From Parundibacterium terreum (GTDB lineage Bacteria > Pseudomonadota > Gammaproteobacteria > Burkholderiales > Burkholderiaceae_D): a stretch of DNA of 64,000 bases. A program made the translations under genes and the position numbers. The DNA is taken from positions 310,001 through 374,000 of the forward strand of contig NZ_BMED01000005.1 in NCBI RefSeq assembly GCF_014636315.1, written 5' to 3'. Shown here piece after piece: positions 16,151 through 25,871 of this stretch. The notes under the pieces are model-generated. The model was given only the letters and a program-made list of their open reading frames with translations, did not search any database and was not told the origin of the DNA. Within the stretch, counting starts at the first letter, position 1, and each line of letters opens with the position of its first letter.

Positions 16151-18199
16151 ATGACCATTGATATGAGTCAGTTTTACCAAGTCTTTTTCGACGAGGCAGA
16201 AGAACTGCTGGCCGAAAAAGAAAAGTTGCTACTGGCTGTCGACGTTTCATCTCCGAGTGAGGAAGATCTTAATGCGATATTTCGTACCGCCCATTCCATC
16301 AAAGGCGGCGCGTCCACGTTTGGCCTGACGGATATGTCCGAGGTGACCCACATCCTGGAGTCGCTGCTGGACAAGATTCGCAAGGGAGAGATGGCGCTGA
16401 CGGCAGAACACGTCGATGCTTTTCTAGTCGCAAAAGATATTCTGAAAATGCAGTTGGACGGACACAAGCTGGGTACCGCGGTGGACCAGGATGCGGTCGC
16501 CGACGTGCGCATGCACCTGCAATCGCTGTCACAGGATGTAGTGCCGCTGGCCAAACCGCCGGTAAGCTATGTCGAGCCTGTGATTGACCATGCCTCGCAA
16601 AATTATTCCTATTTGTTCACTATAGGTTTGCCTAAGTTGTCCGCCGATGATGTCGCGGCCCTGATGGGTGAACTCGGCTTATTGGGAGCTATCAGCAAGG
16701 CTGATGGCGAGCAAGGCAAATTTGTCTTGACGCTGAGAACCAACGAAAGCCAGGATGATATCGTGGCGATCTGCTCCTTTATCATGGATCCGGATGACTT
16801 GAAAATTACCCGCGAGCTGATCACGGTTCCTGTATCGACAAAGACCCAGGCGCAAACGGATGACGAACTGGGTTATGGCTTCTTCGAGCCGCTGGAATCC
16901 ATGTTCCCGCCGGACCCGGCCGCGCAGAATATTTCTGCGAATGCGGAAGAGGCCAATGCCGCTGCTGCCGCAGCGGCGGCTGCCGACAAGAAGGCGACGA
17001 CAAAAAAAGATACGGACAAAGCTGCAACTGTATCCCAGGAATCTTCCACCATCAGGGTGGGGATAGAAAAGGTGGATCAGCTCATCAACCTGATTGGCGA
17101 ACTGGTGATTACCCAGGCCATGCTGGAGCAGCGCACCAACCACCTCGATCCTATCCAGCATGAACGCCTGCTGAGCAGCGTCGGCCAGCTCACGCGCAAT
17201 ACGCGTGACCTGCAGGAAGCCGTCATGTCGATACGCATGATGCCTATGGATTACGTGTTCTCCCGTTTCCCGCGTATGGTGCGTGATCTCGCGACCAAAC
17301 TCGGCAAGAAGGTGGAATTCATTACCTATGGCGCATCCACTGAACTGGATAAGGGCCTGATCGAGCGCATCGTCGATCCGCTGACGCATCTGGTGAGAAA
17401 CAGTATTGATCACGGCATAGAAATGCCCGAGGCGCGTGCTGCAGTCCGCAAGAGCGAGACGGGGAAGTTATCTCTGTCTGCCGTGCATCAGGGCGGCAAT
17501 ATCGTCATTGAAGTCAGTGATGACGGCGGCGGCCTGAACAGGGAAAAAATTCTTGCGAAAGCAAAGCAGAATGGGATCGCCGTCTCTGATTCCATGTCGG
17601 ACAGTGATGTCTGGCAGTTGATTTTTGCGCCAGGATTTTCTACTGCAGAAACCGTTACGGATGTATCCGGTCGCGGCGTCGGCATGGATGTCGTAAAGCG
17701 TAATATTGCCCAGATGGGTGGCGTTGTCGATATTCGCTCTGCCAGCGGTTTCGGTACCACGATCACGATTTCCCTGCCTTTGACGCTGGCGATCCTGGAT
17801 GGCATGTCTATCAAGGTGGGCGAAGAGATTTACATCTTGCCGCTGGGCTTTGTGATGGAATCCTTGCAGCCTGCAGTTGAGGACGTCAAGGAAATCAGCG
17901 GCAAGGGTAGAGTAGTCAAGGTGCGCGATGAATACCTGCCGCTCATCCCGCTCTACGAAGCCTTTGATATTGAGCCTAAATTTTCCAAGCCGTCCGAAGG
18001 CATAGTCGTCATTGTTGAGGTGGATGGGAAAAAGGCTGCTCTGTTTGTGGATGACCTCGTTGGGCAGCAGCAGGTGGTCGTCAAGAATATCGAGTCCAAT
18101 TATCGCAAGGTGCCGGGCATTTCCGGTGCAACGATTTTAGGTGATGGCGGCGTTTCTTTGATACTGGATGTGGCAGCCTTATTACGCTCAGCCAGATAG
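16151..18199 (+). CDS. cheA: Chemotaxis histidine kinase CheA (first copy)
   Basis: The receptor-coupled kinase that passes phosphate to CheY and CheB (682 aa). Domains in order: Hpt/P1 with His48 in FRTAHSIKGGASTFG; P2 CheY/CheB-binding region (about 155-235); an Ala/Lys-rich linker (about 270-295); P3 dimerisation helices (VDQLINLIGELVITQAMLEQ); P4 ATPase with VRNSIDHGIE, SDDGGGL, FAPGFST and VSGRGVGMDVVK; and P5, the CheW-like regulatory domain, to the end. Its ribosome site is GGAG, and cheW follows after 51 bp. A second CheA without P2 lies at 61101-62894. Confidence 0.96.
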   Translation: MTIDMSQFYQVFFDEAEELLAEKEKLLLAVDVSSPSEEDLNAIFRTAHSIKGGASTFGLTDMSEVTHILESLLDKIRKGEMALTAEHVDAFLVAKDILKMQLDGHKLGTAVDQDAVADVRMHLQSLSQDVVPLAKPPVSYVEPVIDHASQNYSYLFTIGLPKLSADDVAALMGELGLLGAISKADGEQGKFVLTLRTNESQDDIVAICSFIMDPDDLKITRELITVPVSTKTQAQTDDELGYGFFEPLESMFPPDPAAQNISANAEEANAAAAAAAAADKKATTKKDTDKAATVSQESSTIRVGIEKVDQLINLIGELVITQAMLEQRTNHLDPIQHERLLSSVGQLTRNTRDLQEAVMSIRMMPMDYVFSRFPRMVRDLATKLGKKVEFITYGASTELDKGLIERIVDPLTHLVRNSIDHGIEMPEARAAVRKSETGKLSLSAVHQGGNIVIEVSDDGGGLNREKILAKAKQNGIAVSDSMSDSDVWQLIFAPGFSTAETVTDVSGRGVGMDVVKRNIAQMGGVVDIRSASGFGTTITISLPLTLAILDGMSIKVGEEIYILPLGFVMESLQPAVEDVKEISGKGRVVKVRDEYLPLIPLYEAFDIEPKFSKPSEGIVVIVEVDGKKAALFVDDLVGQQQVVVKNIESNYRKVPGISGATILGDGGVSLILDVAALLRSAR

Positions 18200-18250
18200 T
18201 CCGGCCCACAGATGTTTTGTTAGAAATGTTTTATTTACCAGGAAATTAAT

Positions 18251-18763
18251 ATGACACAAAACGCACAAGGCTCGGGCGTTGCAGGCGGCGAAAGCTCAGG
18301 TTTGGACGTCACCGGCCAAGAGTTCCTGGCTTTCACCCTTGGCCGCGAAGAATACGGCATCGACATTTTGAAGGTGCAGGAAATTCGCGGCTACGAAGCG
18401 GTAACGCGCATCGCCAACGCGCCGGATTTCTTGAAGGGCGTGATCAATCTGCGCGGCATCATCGTGCCGGTAGTGGACATGCGCATCAAGTTCAATCTTG
18501 GCGAGCCTACTTACGATCAATTCACCGTAGTCATCATTTTGAACATCGGTGGCCGCATCGTTGGCATGGTAGTGGATAGCGTATCCGATGTGACCACGCT
18601 GTTGCCTAGCCAGGTCAGGGCGGCGCCGGAGATGGGTACGACCTTCAGCACGGATTTCCTGATCGGCCTGGGTACGCTGGAAGAGCGCATGCTGATCCTG
18701 GTTGATATCGACAAACTTATGTCCAGCCCGGAGATGGGCCTTGCTGAGCAACTGGCAGCATAA
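18251..18763 (+). CDS. cheW: Chemotaxis coupling protein CheW
   Basis: Links receptors to CheA in the chemosensory array (170 aa; E. coli 167). Clear CheW features are FTLGREEYGIDILKVQEIRG, the NAPDFLKGVINLRGIIVPVVD core and MVVDSVSDV. It directly follows cheA and precedes the first MCP, the usual core array order. A 10-bp hairpin (18767-18790) lies just after the stop and may lower read-through to the receptors. Confidence 0.97.
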   Translation: MTQNAQGSGVAGGESSGLDVTGQEFLAFTLGREEYGIDILKVQEIRGYEAVTRIANAPDFLKGVINLRGIIVPVVDMRIKFNLGEPTYDQFTVVIILNIGGRIVGMVVDSVSDVTTLLPSQVRAAPEMGTTFSTDFLIGLGTLEERMLILVDIDKLMSSPEMGLAEQLAA

Positions 18764-18766
18764 AGC

Positions 18767-18790
18767 CAAGGCAGGCTTTGGCTTGCCTTG
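18767..18790. other. Intercistronic hairpin between cheW and MCP
   Basis: CAAGGCAGGC (18767-18776) pairs with GCTTGCCTTG (18781-18790) with one G-U pair and a four-base loop. No T-run follows, so an RNA-processing or stability role is more likely than termination. Confidence 0.45.
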
Positions 18791-18893
18791 TAAATTGCAG
18801 TATGCAGTAAAAATAAAATAATTAGCAGGTTTCTCAAATGAAGCCGAAGCAAAAATAAAAATAATAAAAACCATCAACGAGGAGACATCTGCA

Positions 18894-20618
18894 ATGAATT
18901 TACGTGACATCCGTATTGGCGCCCGACTGGGTATAGGTTTTGGTTTGATCCTGGGGGGCTTGATACTATTGCTTGCAATGGCGACGACACTTTCTGCTCA
19001 GAACCGTGCAGCGATGGTGGAGGGCGTGAATGCCGCAATCAAGAAGCAGGCCCTGGCGAATGCGATGAAGAGTGCATTGCTGGAAGGCGGCATCGCCATG
19101 CGCAATATTGGCATACAGTCGGATGTGTCGGAAATGCAGAAGCAGGATGGCAAGGCCAAGGAACAGCGGGTACGCTACGACAAGGCCCGGACGGAGTTAT
19201 CCAAATTCGGACTCAGTGATGACGAAAAAAAGGTTCTCGCCGAACTTGCCAAAATTGACCAGGATATAGAGAAGCCTTTCAAGGATGCGGTGGGCCAGGC
19301 TCTGGCATTTAATTCCGAAGGTGCGCTCAAAATCATTTCCAGTGTGATTGATCCGTTGAGCGTGCGTTCTATCGTGGAAATCAATAAGCTGGTGGATTTG
19401 CAGGACAAGGCTTCCGAAGACGCCTTTGCCACTTCAGCCGCAACGGGTAAAAAATTGACCTCCGCTCTGTATGTGGTACTGCTCTTGGCCCTGGTTCTCA
19501 GCGCGGGATGTACGCTGATGCTGACACGTAGCATCACCCGTCCTTTGCAAACAGCGCTCGAGTTGGCTGAAAAAGTCGCAGGCGGTGATCTGACTTCGGA
19601 GGTGGATACGAAAGGCAAGGATGAAGTCGCAGCCTTGCTGCATGCGCTGAAGAATATGAATGACAGCTTGTCGGAAACAGTGGGCAAGGTCAGGTCGGGC
19701 ACGGAAACCATCACGGTCGCTTCGCAAGAAATCGCCTCCGGCAACGCCGACCTGTCTTCCCGTACCGAATCGCAAGCCAGTTCGCTGGAAGAAACCGCCA
19801 GTTCGATGGAAGAGCTGACTAGCACCGTGAAACAGAACGCCGACAATGCCCGCCAGGCGAATCAACTGGTGGTGTCCGCCAGCAGCGTCGCTGTCAAAGG
19901 CGGAGCAGTTGTGAGCCAAGTCGTCAACACCATGGGCTCCATCAAGGAAAGCTCGCGCAAGATTGTTGATATCATCGGCGTCATCGACGGTATCGCCTTC
20001 CAGACCAATATCCTGGCGCTGAATGCAGCGGTAGAAGCGGCGCGTGCCGGCGAGCAGGGCCGTGGTTTTGCTGTAGTTGCTTCCGAAGTACGCAACCTGG
20101 CGCAACGCAGTGCCGGTGCCGCCAAAGAAATCAAGATGCTAATCGGTGATTCGGTAGACAAGGTAGACCAGGGCAGCAAGCTGGTGGATGAAGCCGGCAA
20201 GACGATGGACGAGATCGTCACCAGCGTACAGCATGTGGCCGACATCATGAGCGAGATCACGGCTGCCAGCCAGGAACAGAGTTCCGGCATCGAGCAGGTG
20301 AACCTGGCGATCACGCAGATGGATGAAATGACGCAGCAAAATGCGGCGCTGGTAGAGCAGGCTGCAGCAGCGGCAGAGAGCATGGAAGAGCAGGCCGTTG
20401 TATTGGCTGAAGCTGTCAGCGTATTCAAGTTGAATGCAGGGATTTCGTACGGAAGCATTGCCAAGCCTGCTGCGCGCGTGATCAGCACCGCCAAGCCTGC
20501 GGTGTCAGCCAAGCCCCGGAGGGTTGCCGTGGCTGCGCCTGCTGCCGCAAGCAAGCCGGCGGGCACGGTTAAAACCCCGGCCAAGGATGGCGGCGGGGAT
20601 GATTGGGAAGAGTTTTAA
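18894..20618 (+). CDS. Methyl-accepting chemotaxis protein with CheR/CheB tether
   Basis: A classical transmembrane receptor (574 aa): TM1 at about 12-32, a four-helix-bundle periplasmic domain (about 35-188), TM2 at about 190-210, HAMP (about 212-265), and a cytoplasmic signalling hairpin whose tip contains IDGIAFQTNILALNAAVEAA. The C-terminus ends DDWEEF after an Ala/Pro/Lys-rich linker, resembling the NWETF-type pentapeptide that recruits CheR and CheB, which are encoded downstream. The ligand is unknown. The ribosome site is GAGGAG. Confidence 0.95.
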   Translation: MNLRDIRIGARLGIGFGLILGGLILLLAMATTLSAQNRAAMVEGVNAAIKKQALANAMKSALLEGGIAMRNIGIQSDVSEMQKQDGKAKEQRVRYDKARTELSKFGLSDDEKKVLAELAKIDQDIEKPFKDAVGQALAFNSEGALKIISSVIDPLSVRSIVEINKLVDLQDKASEDAFATSAATGKKLTSALYVVLLLALVLSAGCTLMLTRSITRPLQTALELAEKVAGGDLTSEVDTKGKDEVAALLHALKNMNDSLSETVGKVRSGTETITVASQEIASGNADLSSRTESQASSLEETASSMEELTSTVKQNADNARQANQLVVSASSVAVKGGAVVSQVVNTMGSIKESSRKIVDIIGVIDGIAFQTNILALNAAVEAARAGEQGRGFAVVASEVRNLAQRSAGAAKEIKMLIGDSVDKVDQGSKLVDEAGKTMDEIVTSVQHVADIMSEITAASQEQSSGIEQVNLAITQMDEMTQQNAALVEQAAAAAESMEEQAVVLAEAVSVFKLNAGISYGSIAKPAARVISTAKPAVSAKPRRVAVAAPAAASKPAGTVKTPAKDGGGDDWEEF

Positions 20619-20751
20619 CAGTAATTCTTTGCCGGGTGCTGTTTTGTCGAAAGGTGTTGCCGCTGTGTAGATGATTATGCGTAACTTAGCGTAAGCGGCA
20701 ACGCTGTTCTATTTTGATAGGAGCCCCTAAAGCACTGTCAGTGGAGAATCT

Positions 20752-22308
20752 ATGCGTAGACTTTCAGCATCCGCTTTATGCGTCGTATTTGGTTTCATTG
20801 GCTTAAGTGCTGCCCTGCTGACGGCAGTTGTGGTCCGATGGCTGAATGCCGACGTCAACGTCAACGTCTACGTGCTGACCTTGTTCACCTCTGTGGCGGG
20901 CTTTGCCGTCCCGCTTGCGGCCTACAGCCGCAATGTGGCCACCAGCTCCGGTTTTTCGCGGAAAATTGCGGAAGAGCTGGACCACATCATGATAGGTTCC
21001 GCAGAGACTTCTTATTTTGTCGATTCCATCAAGAAAAAAATATCCCAGGACGTAGGCACCACCAATGCCGTGGTTGACATCACTGCCGATGTAACCAGGA
21101 GTACGCAGGAAATCGCTGACGGCGCGATGAAGGCATCCAGTTCAGCGACACAACTGAAGATCGATAGCGCGGCAGGAAAAAGCGAAGTTGATGCGCGCAT
21201 CCGCCAGATCAACAGCGTGCGTGATGAGGCGCAGAAGGCGTCGGCCGGCATGACGGGCTTGCAAGAAAAGTCCAAGCAGATTCACGTGATTGCCGATGTC
21301 ATCAATGAGATTGCCACGCGTACCAATTTGCTGGCATTGAATGCGGCCATTGAGGCGGCAAGGGCTGGTGAAAACGGCCGAGGCTTTGCGGTTGTCGCCG
21401 GCGAGGTGCGCGAGCTTGCGCAAAGAACCAAGACGGCAACGGACGATATTCGCGTCATGCTGCGCGAGATCAATGAAGAAGCCGAGCATGCGTCGCTAGG
21501 CATGTCCCGGCTGGCCGACCGCGTGGTGGAAACCGCCAATGGCATACAGCAGGTACATACCTACTTTAATAATATCGAAAAATCCGCCGACCATTCCGAA
21601 CATCAGATCAAGCTGATTGCCGAACTCGCGCAAACGCATGTCAAGGATGCTGAGTCCATTTCAAGTTCGGTGGGCAAGATACGCGAAGGGATGATCGCGA
21701 CCGAGGCCAGCCTGCCGCAGGTGATTGCGTCTGCGACTGGATTGTCCGAGTTGTCGGAAGTGTTGTTTAACGAAATAAGTTCGTTAAATATTGTCACCCA
21801 GCATGAACCTGTCAAAAAAGCGGCGCTGGCAGCAGTTATAGTGATAGAGAAATTATTTGCCAATGCGCTGGAAACGGGGCAAATCAGCATGGGGCAGCTG
21901 TTTGACCGTAGCTATACGCCGATCCAGGGCACCAATCCGACCAAGTACACAACGGCTTTTGACGCCTTTACAGACCGGGTTTTGCCAGCGGTGCAGGAGG
22001 GGTTGTTAGCCGCCATGCCGCAGCTGGTGTATGCCGGGGCCGTGGACAATAATGGATATTTTCCCACGCACAATAAAAAGTTTTCGCAGAAATTGACAGG
22101 GAATTACGACAAGGATTTGATTAATAATCGTACCAAGCGTATTTTTGATGATCGTACCGGGTCGCGCTGCGGTTCAAATACCAAGCCTTTTCTGCTGCAG
22201 ACCTATAAGCGCGATACGGGAGAGGTCATGCATGACTTGTCGGTGCCTATCTATGTGGCGGGAAAACACTGGGGCGGTTTTCGTGTCGGATACCGCTCTA
22301 TGGAATAA
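20752..22308 (+). CDS. MCP without periplasmic sensor but with C-terminal domain
   Basis: A 518-aa receptor with two membrane helices at about 8-28 and 38-58 separated by only about ten residues, so no periplasmic ligand domain exists and no HAMP is evident. The signalling hairpin (about 70-330) has the tip IATRTNLLALNAAIEAARAG. After it, residues about 365-518 form a cytoplasmic domain with YAGAVDNNGYFPTHN, NRTKRIFDDRTG and HWGGFRVGY, which resembles a PAS/Cache-like sensor by pattern. It therefore likely senses an internal signal or redox/metabolic state. It lies next to the conventional MCP and upstream of cheR. It has no WEEF-type tether. Confidence 0.88.
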   Translation: MRRLSASALCVVFGFIGLSAALLTAVVVRWLNADVNVNVYVLTLFTSVAGFAVPLAAYSRNVATSSGFSRKIAEELDHIMIGSAETSYFVDSIKKKISQDVGTTNAVVDITADVTRSTQEIADGAMKASSSATQLKIDSAAGKSEVDARIRQINSVRDEAQKASAGMTGLQEKSKQIHVIADVINEIATRTNLLALNAAIEAARAGENGRGFAVVAGEVRELAQRTKTATDDIRVMLREINEEAEHASLGMSRLADRVVETANGIQQVHTYFNNIEKSADHSEHQIKLIAELAQTHVKDAESISSSVGKIREGMIATEASLPQVIASATGLSELSEVLFNEISSLNIVTQHEPVKKAALAAVIVIEKLFANALETGQISMGQLFDRSYTPIQGTNPTKYTTAFDAFTDRVLPAVQEGLLAAMPQLVYAGAVDNNGYFPTHNKKFSQKLTGNYDKDLINNRTKRIFDDRTGSRCGSNTKPFLLQTYKRDTGEVMHDLSVPIYVAGKHWGGFRVGYRSME

Positions 22309-22623
22309 AATGACGGCTGGTAGAAGTGAAACATAAAAGCGGGACAAGAAATCGGCGTAAAACAGAGGTAGATAAAGAAGCAGGTGCAAGCAGGTGAAAT
22401 ATTCGGCTATCTGATGTGGAGGTTATAGATATTCGGGCTCGTAATGGCTAATTGTTAAGGACCTGGGCAAGATGTTAAACAGGTTCTACGGACGTGTTTA
22501 AGATCTGTGGTAAGTGGGCTGGATTGAAAGAGCATCTTTGCAGGTGTATTCGGGATGCGTGAAGCTTTGATTCTCCCCCACGCGATAAAACAGCAAACAG
22601 GTTCCAAGAGAAGGATGGTTTTA
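22309..22623. other. Gene-free gap between second MCP and cheR
   Basis: About 315 bp with stop codons in all frames at short intervals. I see no terminator, no sigma-28 site and no RNA gene, only a short GCAGGT repeat near 22381-22396. Confidence 0.6.
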
Positions 22624-23523
22624 ATGACAAAGCCTTTAGAAAAAAATAAGACGGAAACATCGAAAGAGTTCGATTTTACGCATCGTGATTTTGATCGGGT
22701 CAGGGACCTGATTTATAAAAAAGCCGGCATTTCCCTCGCCGACAGCAAGCAGGAGATGGTCTATAGCCGTCTGGCGCGGCGTCTCAGGGCAACCGGATTG
22801 AATTCGTTTGTCTCTTACCTGGACAATCTGGAAAAAGAGCCTTCTGGTGCCGAGTGGGAGGCATTTACCAACGCACTGACCACTAATCTGACCTCGTTCT
22901 TCCGCGAAGAGCACCACTTCCCGATTCTTGCCGAGCACGTCAAAAAAAAACGCGATGGCCTGACCATATGGTGTTCTGCGAGTTCTACTGGAGAAGAACC
23001 TTATTCGATAGCGATGACCTTGTGCGAGGCCTTCAATACGATGAAGCCGCCGGTGCAAATTGTGGCGACCGATATTGATACCAATGTGCTGGCTACCGCT
23101 TCCAAGGGTGTGTATAACCTGGATCGCCTGGACAAGATGTCGCCGGAGCGCGCGCGTAAATTTTTTCTGAAGGGGAAGGGCGCGCAGGAGGGGTTGGTCA
23201 GGGTTCGGCAGGAGTTGCGTGATCTGATCACTTTCAAGCAGTTGAATCTGTTGGCCGATAGCTGGCCCGTCAGCGGTGAGTTTGATGCGATATTCTGCCG
23301 CAACGTGATGATCTACTTTGACAAGCCCACCCAGGGAAAAATACTAAAGAAATTTGTGCCTTTGATGAAATCGGATGGCTTGCTTTTTGCCGGCCATTCC
23401 GAGAACTTCCTGTACGTGACGGACGCTTTCAAGCTTAGAGGTAAAACTGTGTATGAACTGGCGAGCCTGCACGAGGCCCGCAGCAAGACCATACCGCGTC
23501 ATTCGGACAAAGGCCTATCATGA
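22624..23523 (+). CDS. cheR: Chemotaxis protein methyltransferase CheR
   Basis: Methylates glutamates on MCPs using SAM, resetting receptors during adaptation (299 aa from the ATG at 22624; E. coli 286). The N-terminal helical domain contains YKKAGISLADSKQEMVYSRL. The SAM-binding part shows IWCSASSTGEEPYSIAM and IVATDIDTNVLATA, then FDAIFCRNVMIYFD. The chosen start follows AGAGAAGG; an in-frame ATG at 22555 would add 23 unconserved residues. It overlaps cheD by four bases (ATGA). Confidence 0.95.
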   Translation: MTKPLEKNKTETSKEFDFTHRDFDRVRDLIYKKAGISLADSKQEMVYSRLARRLRATGLNSFVSYLDNLEKEPSGAEWEAFTNALTTNLTSFFREEHHFPILAEHVKKKRDGLTIWCSASSTGEEPYSIAMTLCEAFNTMKPPVQIVATDIDTNVLATASKGVYNLDRLDKMSPERARKFFLKGKGAQEGLVRVRQELRDLITFKQLNLLADSWPVSGEFDAIFCRNVMIYFDKPTQGKILKKFVPLMKSDGLLFAGHSENFLYVTDAFKLRGKTVYELASLHEARSKTIPRHSDKGLS

Positions 23524-24128
23524 GCCAATTAAGTGAAGAGCATTTCGCAACGAATGTGTACTACGACAGGACTTTCGATTGCGACGCTGCAAAAATATTG
23601 CCGGGAGAGTTTTACTTCACCGGCAAGGATATGCTGATTGTGACCGTACTTGGTTCTTGCGTATCTGCCTGTATCCGCGATAGGGTATCCGGTGTTGGCG
23701 GCATGAACCATTTCATGCTGCCGGACGGCGGCGCGGATTCTGATAACCCGGTTTCAGCATCCATGCGTTACGGTACTTATGCGATGGAGGTCTTGATCAA
23801 TGAATTGCTGAAAGCCGGCGCCCGGCGCGAAAACATGGAGGCCAAGGTGTTTGGCGGCGGCAACGTGCTGCGCGGTTTCACGGCGATCAACGTCGGTGAA
23901 AGAAATGCAAAATTCGTACTGGATTATCTGCGTACCGAGAAAATGCGGGTGATTGCCGAGGATTTGAATGATATCTATCCTCGCAAAGTCTATTTTTTTC
24001 CCAAGACGGGAAAAGTCCTAGTTAAGAAGTTGAAAGTTGAACATAACGACACGCTCAAAAAACGCGAACTGGATTACGCCAGCCGCCTCAAGACCGCACC
24101 GGTGGGCGGCGCGATCGATCTGTTTTGA
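23520..24128 (+). CDS. cheD: Chemoreceptor glutamine deamidase CheD
   Basis: Deamidates selected glutamines on MCPs to glutamates, making methylation sites (202 aa). The catalytic Cys lies in LGSCVSACIRD and the His in GVGGMNHFMLP; the third conserved region is EAKVFGGGNVL. The ATG overlaps the end of cheR, indicating translational coupling, and cheB follows after 42 bp, so the three adaptation enzymes form one unit. Confidence 0.96.
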   Translation: MSQLSEEHFATNVYYDRTFDCDAAKILPGEFYFTGKDMLIVTVLGSCVSACIRDRVSGVGGMNHFMLPDGGADSDNPVSASMRYGTYAMEVLINELLKAGARRENMEAKVFGGGNVLRGFTAINVGERNAKFVLDYLRTEKMRVIAEDLNDIYPRKVYFFPKTGKVLVKKLKVEHNDTLKKRELDYASRLKTAPVGGAIDLF

Positions 24129-24170
24129 ATTTTTTGACTTATATAGTGTGTTGTTGCAGCGGAGTATTTT

Positions 24171-25247
24171 ATGAAAATCAAAGTATTAATCGTAGATGAT
24201 TCGGCATTAATCAGAAGTGTCATGAGTGAGATTATCGGCAGCCAGCCTGATATGGAAGTCGTTGGCGTTGCTCCGGACCCCCTGGTTGCGCGAGACTTGA
24301 TCAAGCAGACCAATCCCGACGTACTGACGCTGGACGTCGAAATGCCGAAGATGGATGGCCTGGATTTCCTGGAAAAGCTGATGCGTCTGCGGCCCATGCC
24401 GGTGCTGATGGTGTCGTCGCTGACTGAACGTGGTTCGGAAATCACCATGCGCGCGCTGGAACTGGGTGCCGTCGATTTTGTGACCAAACCCAAGCTGTCG
24501 ATTAAGAGCGGCATGCAGGAATATACCGACCTGATCGCCGACAAGATCCGTGCTGCTTCCAAGGCACGTATCAAGCCGCGCATGGCGCAGGTGGTTGATG
24601 CAAACAAAGGTCCGGTGGGCGAATTGCCTATGGTGCGCAATCCGCTCACCAGTAGTGAAAAGCTGATCATCATCGGCGCATCTACCGGTGGAACCGAGGC
24701 GATCAAGAATTTCCTGGTCCAGATGCCTTCGGATTGCCCTGGCATCTTGATTACCCAGCATATGCCGGAAGGTTTTACCCGTTCGTTTGCAAAGAGACTG
24801 GACGGCTTGTGCAAAATCTCCGTGATGGAGGCCGCAGGCGGAGAGCGGGTCTTGCCGGGGCACGCCTATATTGCACCGGGGCATTCTCATCTGTTATTGG
24901 CCCGGAGCGGTGCCAACTATGTGACCAAACTCGATGACGGTCCGCCGGTGAATCGGCACCGGCCTTCTGTGGATGTCTTGTTCAGATCCGCAGCGACGTT
25001 TGCCGGTAAAAACGCGGTGGGCGTGATCTTGACGGGGATGGGCAAGGATGGGGCCGTCGGCATGTTGGAAATGAAGAACGCGGGCGCATACAATTTTGCT
25101 CAAGACGAGGCAACTTGTGTAGTATTTGGGATGCCGCGTGAAGCAATTGCAGTGGGTGCCACACATGAAGTTGGCCCGTTAAACGAGTTGCCCTCCAAGG
25201 TGCTGAATTACCTTGCTACACATGGAAGCCGAGCATTGCGGGTTTGA
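24171..25247 (+). CDS. cheB: Chemotaxis methylesterase/deamidase CheB
   Basis: Removes methyl groups from MCPs when phosphorylated by CheA (358 aa; E. coli 349). The receiver domain has VDDSALIRSVMSEI and phospho-acceptor Asp55 in LDVEMPKMDGLDFLEKL. The esterase domain has the Ser171 nucleophile in IGASTGGTEA, His197 in ITQHMPEGFT and Asp in GMGKDGAVGM. The ribosome site is GGAG. It is the third gene of cheR-cheD-cheB. Confidence 0.97.
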   Translation: MKIKVLIVDDSALIRSVMSEIIGSQPDMEVVGVAPDPLVARDLIKQTNPDVLTLDVEMPKMDGLDFLEKLMRLRPMPVLMVSSLTERGSEITMRALELGAVDFVTKPKLSIKSGMQEYTDLIADKIRAASKARIKPRMAQVVDANKGPVGELPMVRNPLTSSEKLIIIGASTGGTEAIKNFLVQMPSDCPGILITQHMPEGFTRSFAKRLDGLCKISVMEAAGGERVLPGHAYIAPGHSHLLLARSGANYVTKLDDGPPVNRHRPSVDVLFRSAATFAGKNAVGVILTGMGKDGAVGMLEMKNAGAYNFAQDEATCVVFGMPREAIAVGATHEVGPLNELPSKVLNYLATHGSRALRV

Positions 25248-25388
25248 TTGGCGCAATTGGGGTGTAAACTCCCGATTGTTACGATCAAATTCAGACAAAT
25301 TTCACTTGTTATGCAATTTGAACACCACTTCCTGGTAATTTGACCGATAATACTAAAATCTGTCTTTAAAGAAATAATGGAGTAATTC

Positions 25389-25784
25389 ATGGCCGATCAG
25401 AATCTCAAGTTTTTAGTTGTTGATGATTTTTCTACAATGCGTCGTATAGTGCGCAATTTGCTAAAAGAGCTTGGATATTCCAACGTTGACGAAGCTGAAG
25501 ATGGCGCGATGGGGCTGGCCAAGCTGAAGTCGGGCGATTTTGACTTTGTGATTTCGGACTGGAATATGCCGAACATGGATGGCCTCACGATGTTGCAACA
25601 TATCCGTGCCGATGCTGCTTTAGCCAAATTGCCGGTACTGATGGTGACTGCAGAAGCTAAAAAAGAAAATATCATTGCAGCAGCTCAGGCAGGCGCCAAT
25701 GGTTATGTAGTAAAGCCTTTCACTGCAGCGACTCTGGACGAGAAATTGACCAAGATTTTCGAGAAGCTTGAGAAGGGCGCTTAA
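25389..25784 (+). CDS. cheY: Chemotaxis response regulator CheY
   Basis: The diffusible signal that binds the flagellar switch when phosphorylated (131 aa). It has VVDDFSTMRRI, phospho-acceptor Asp57 in ISDWNMPNMDGL, Thr in MVTAEAKKENI and Lys in VVKPFTAATL, very close to the enteric protein. It is followed by cheZ after 87 bp, as in E. coli. The 140-bp gap before it contains ACCGATAA but no matching sigma-28 -35 box. Confidence 0.96.
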   Translation: MADQNLKFLVVDDFSTMRRIVRNLLKELGYSNVDEAEDGAMGLAKLKSGDFDFVISDWNMPNMDGLTMLQHIRADAALAKLPVLMVTAEAKKENIIAAAQAGANGYVVKPFTAATLDEKLTKIFEKLEKGA

Positions 25785-25871
25785 TAATAATTAAAAGCAG
25801 CATTGATTTCCCTCGTGGAGCGATGACTGTTGTAATGGGGTGTGCGGTGCATGCCCCAATAAGGAGCGGAA

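Noticed and set aside
18815..18850. GCCGAAGC upstream of the first MCP as a sigma-28 -10 box
   Set aside because: No acceptable -35 box at 11 bases.
20656..20702. GTTGCCGCT...AGCGGCAAC inverted repeat between the two MCP genes
   Set aside because: The loop is about 30 bases with no T-run; too weak to call a terminator or operator.
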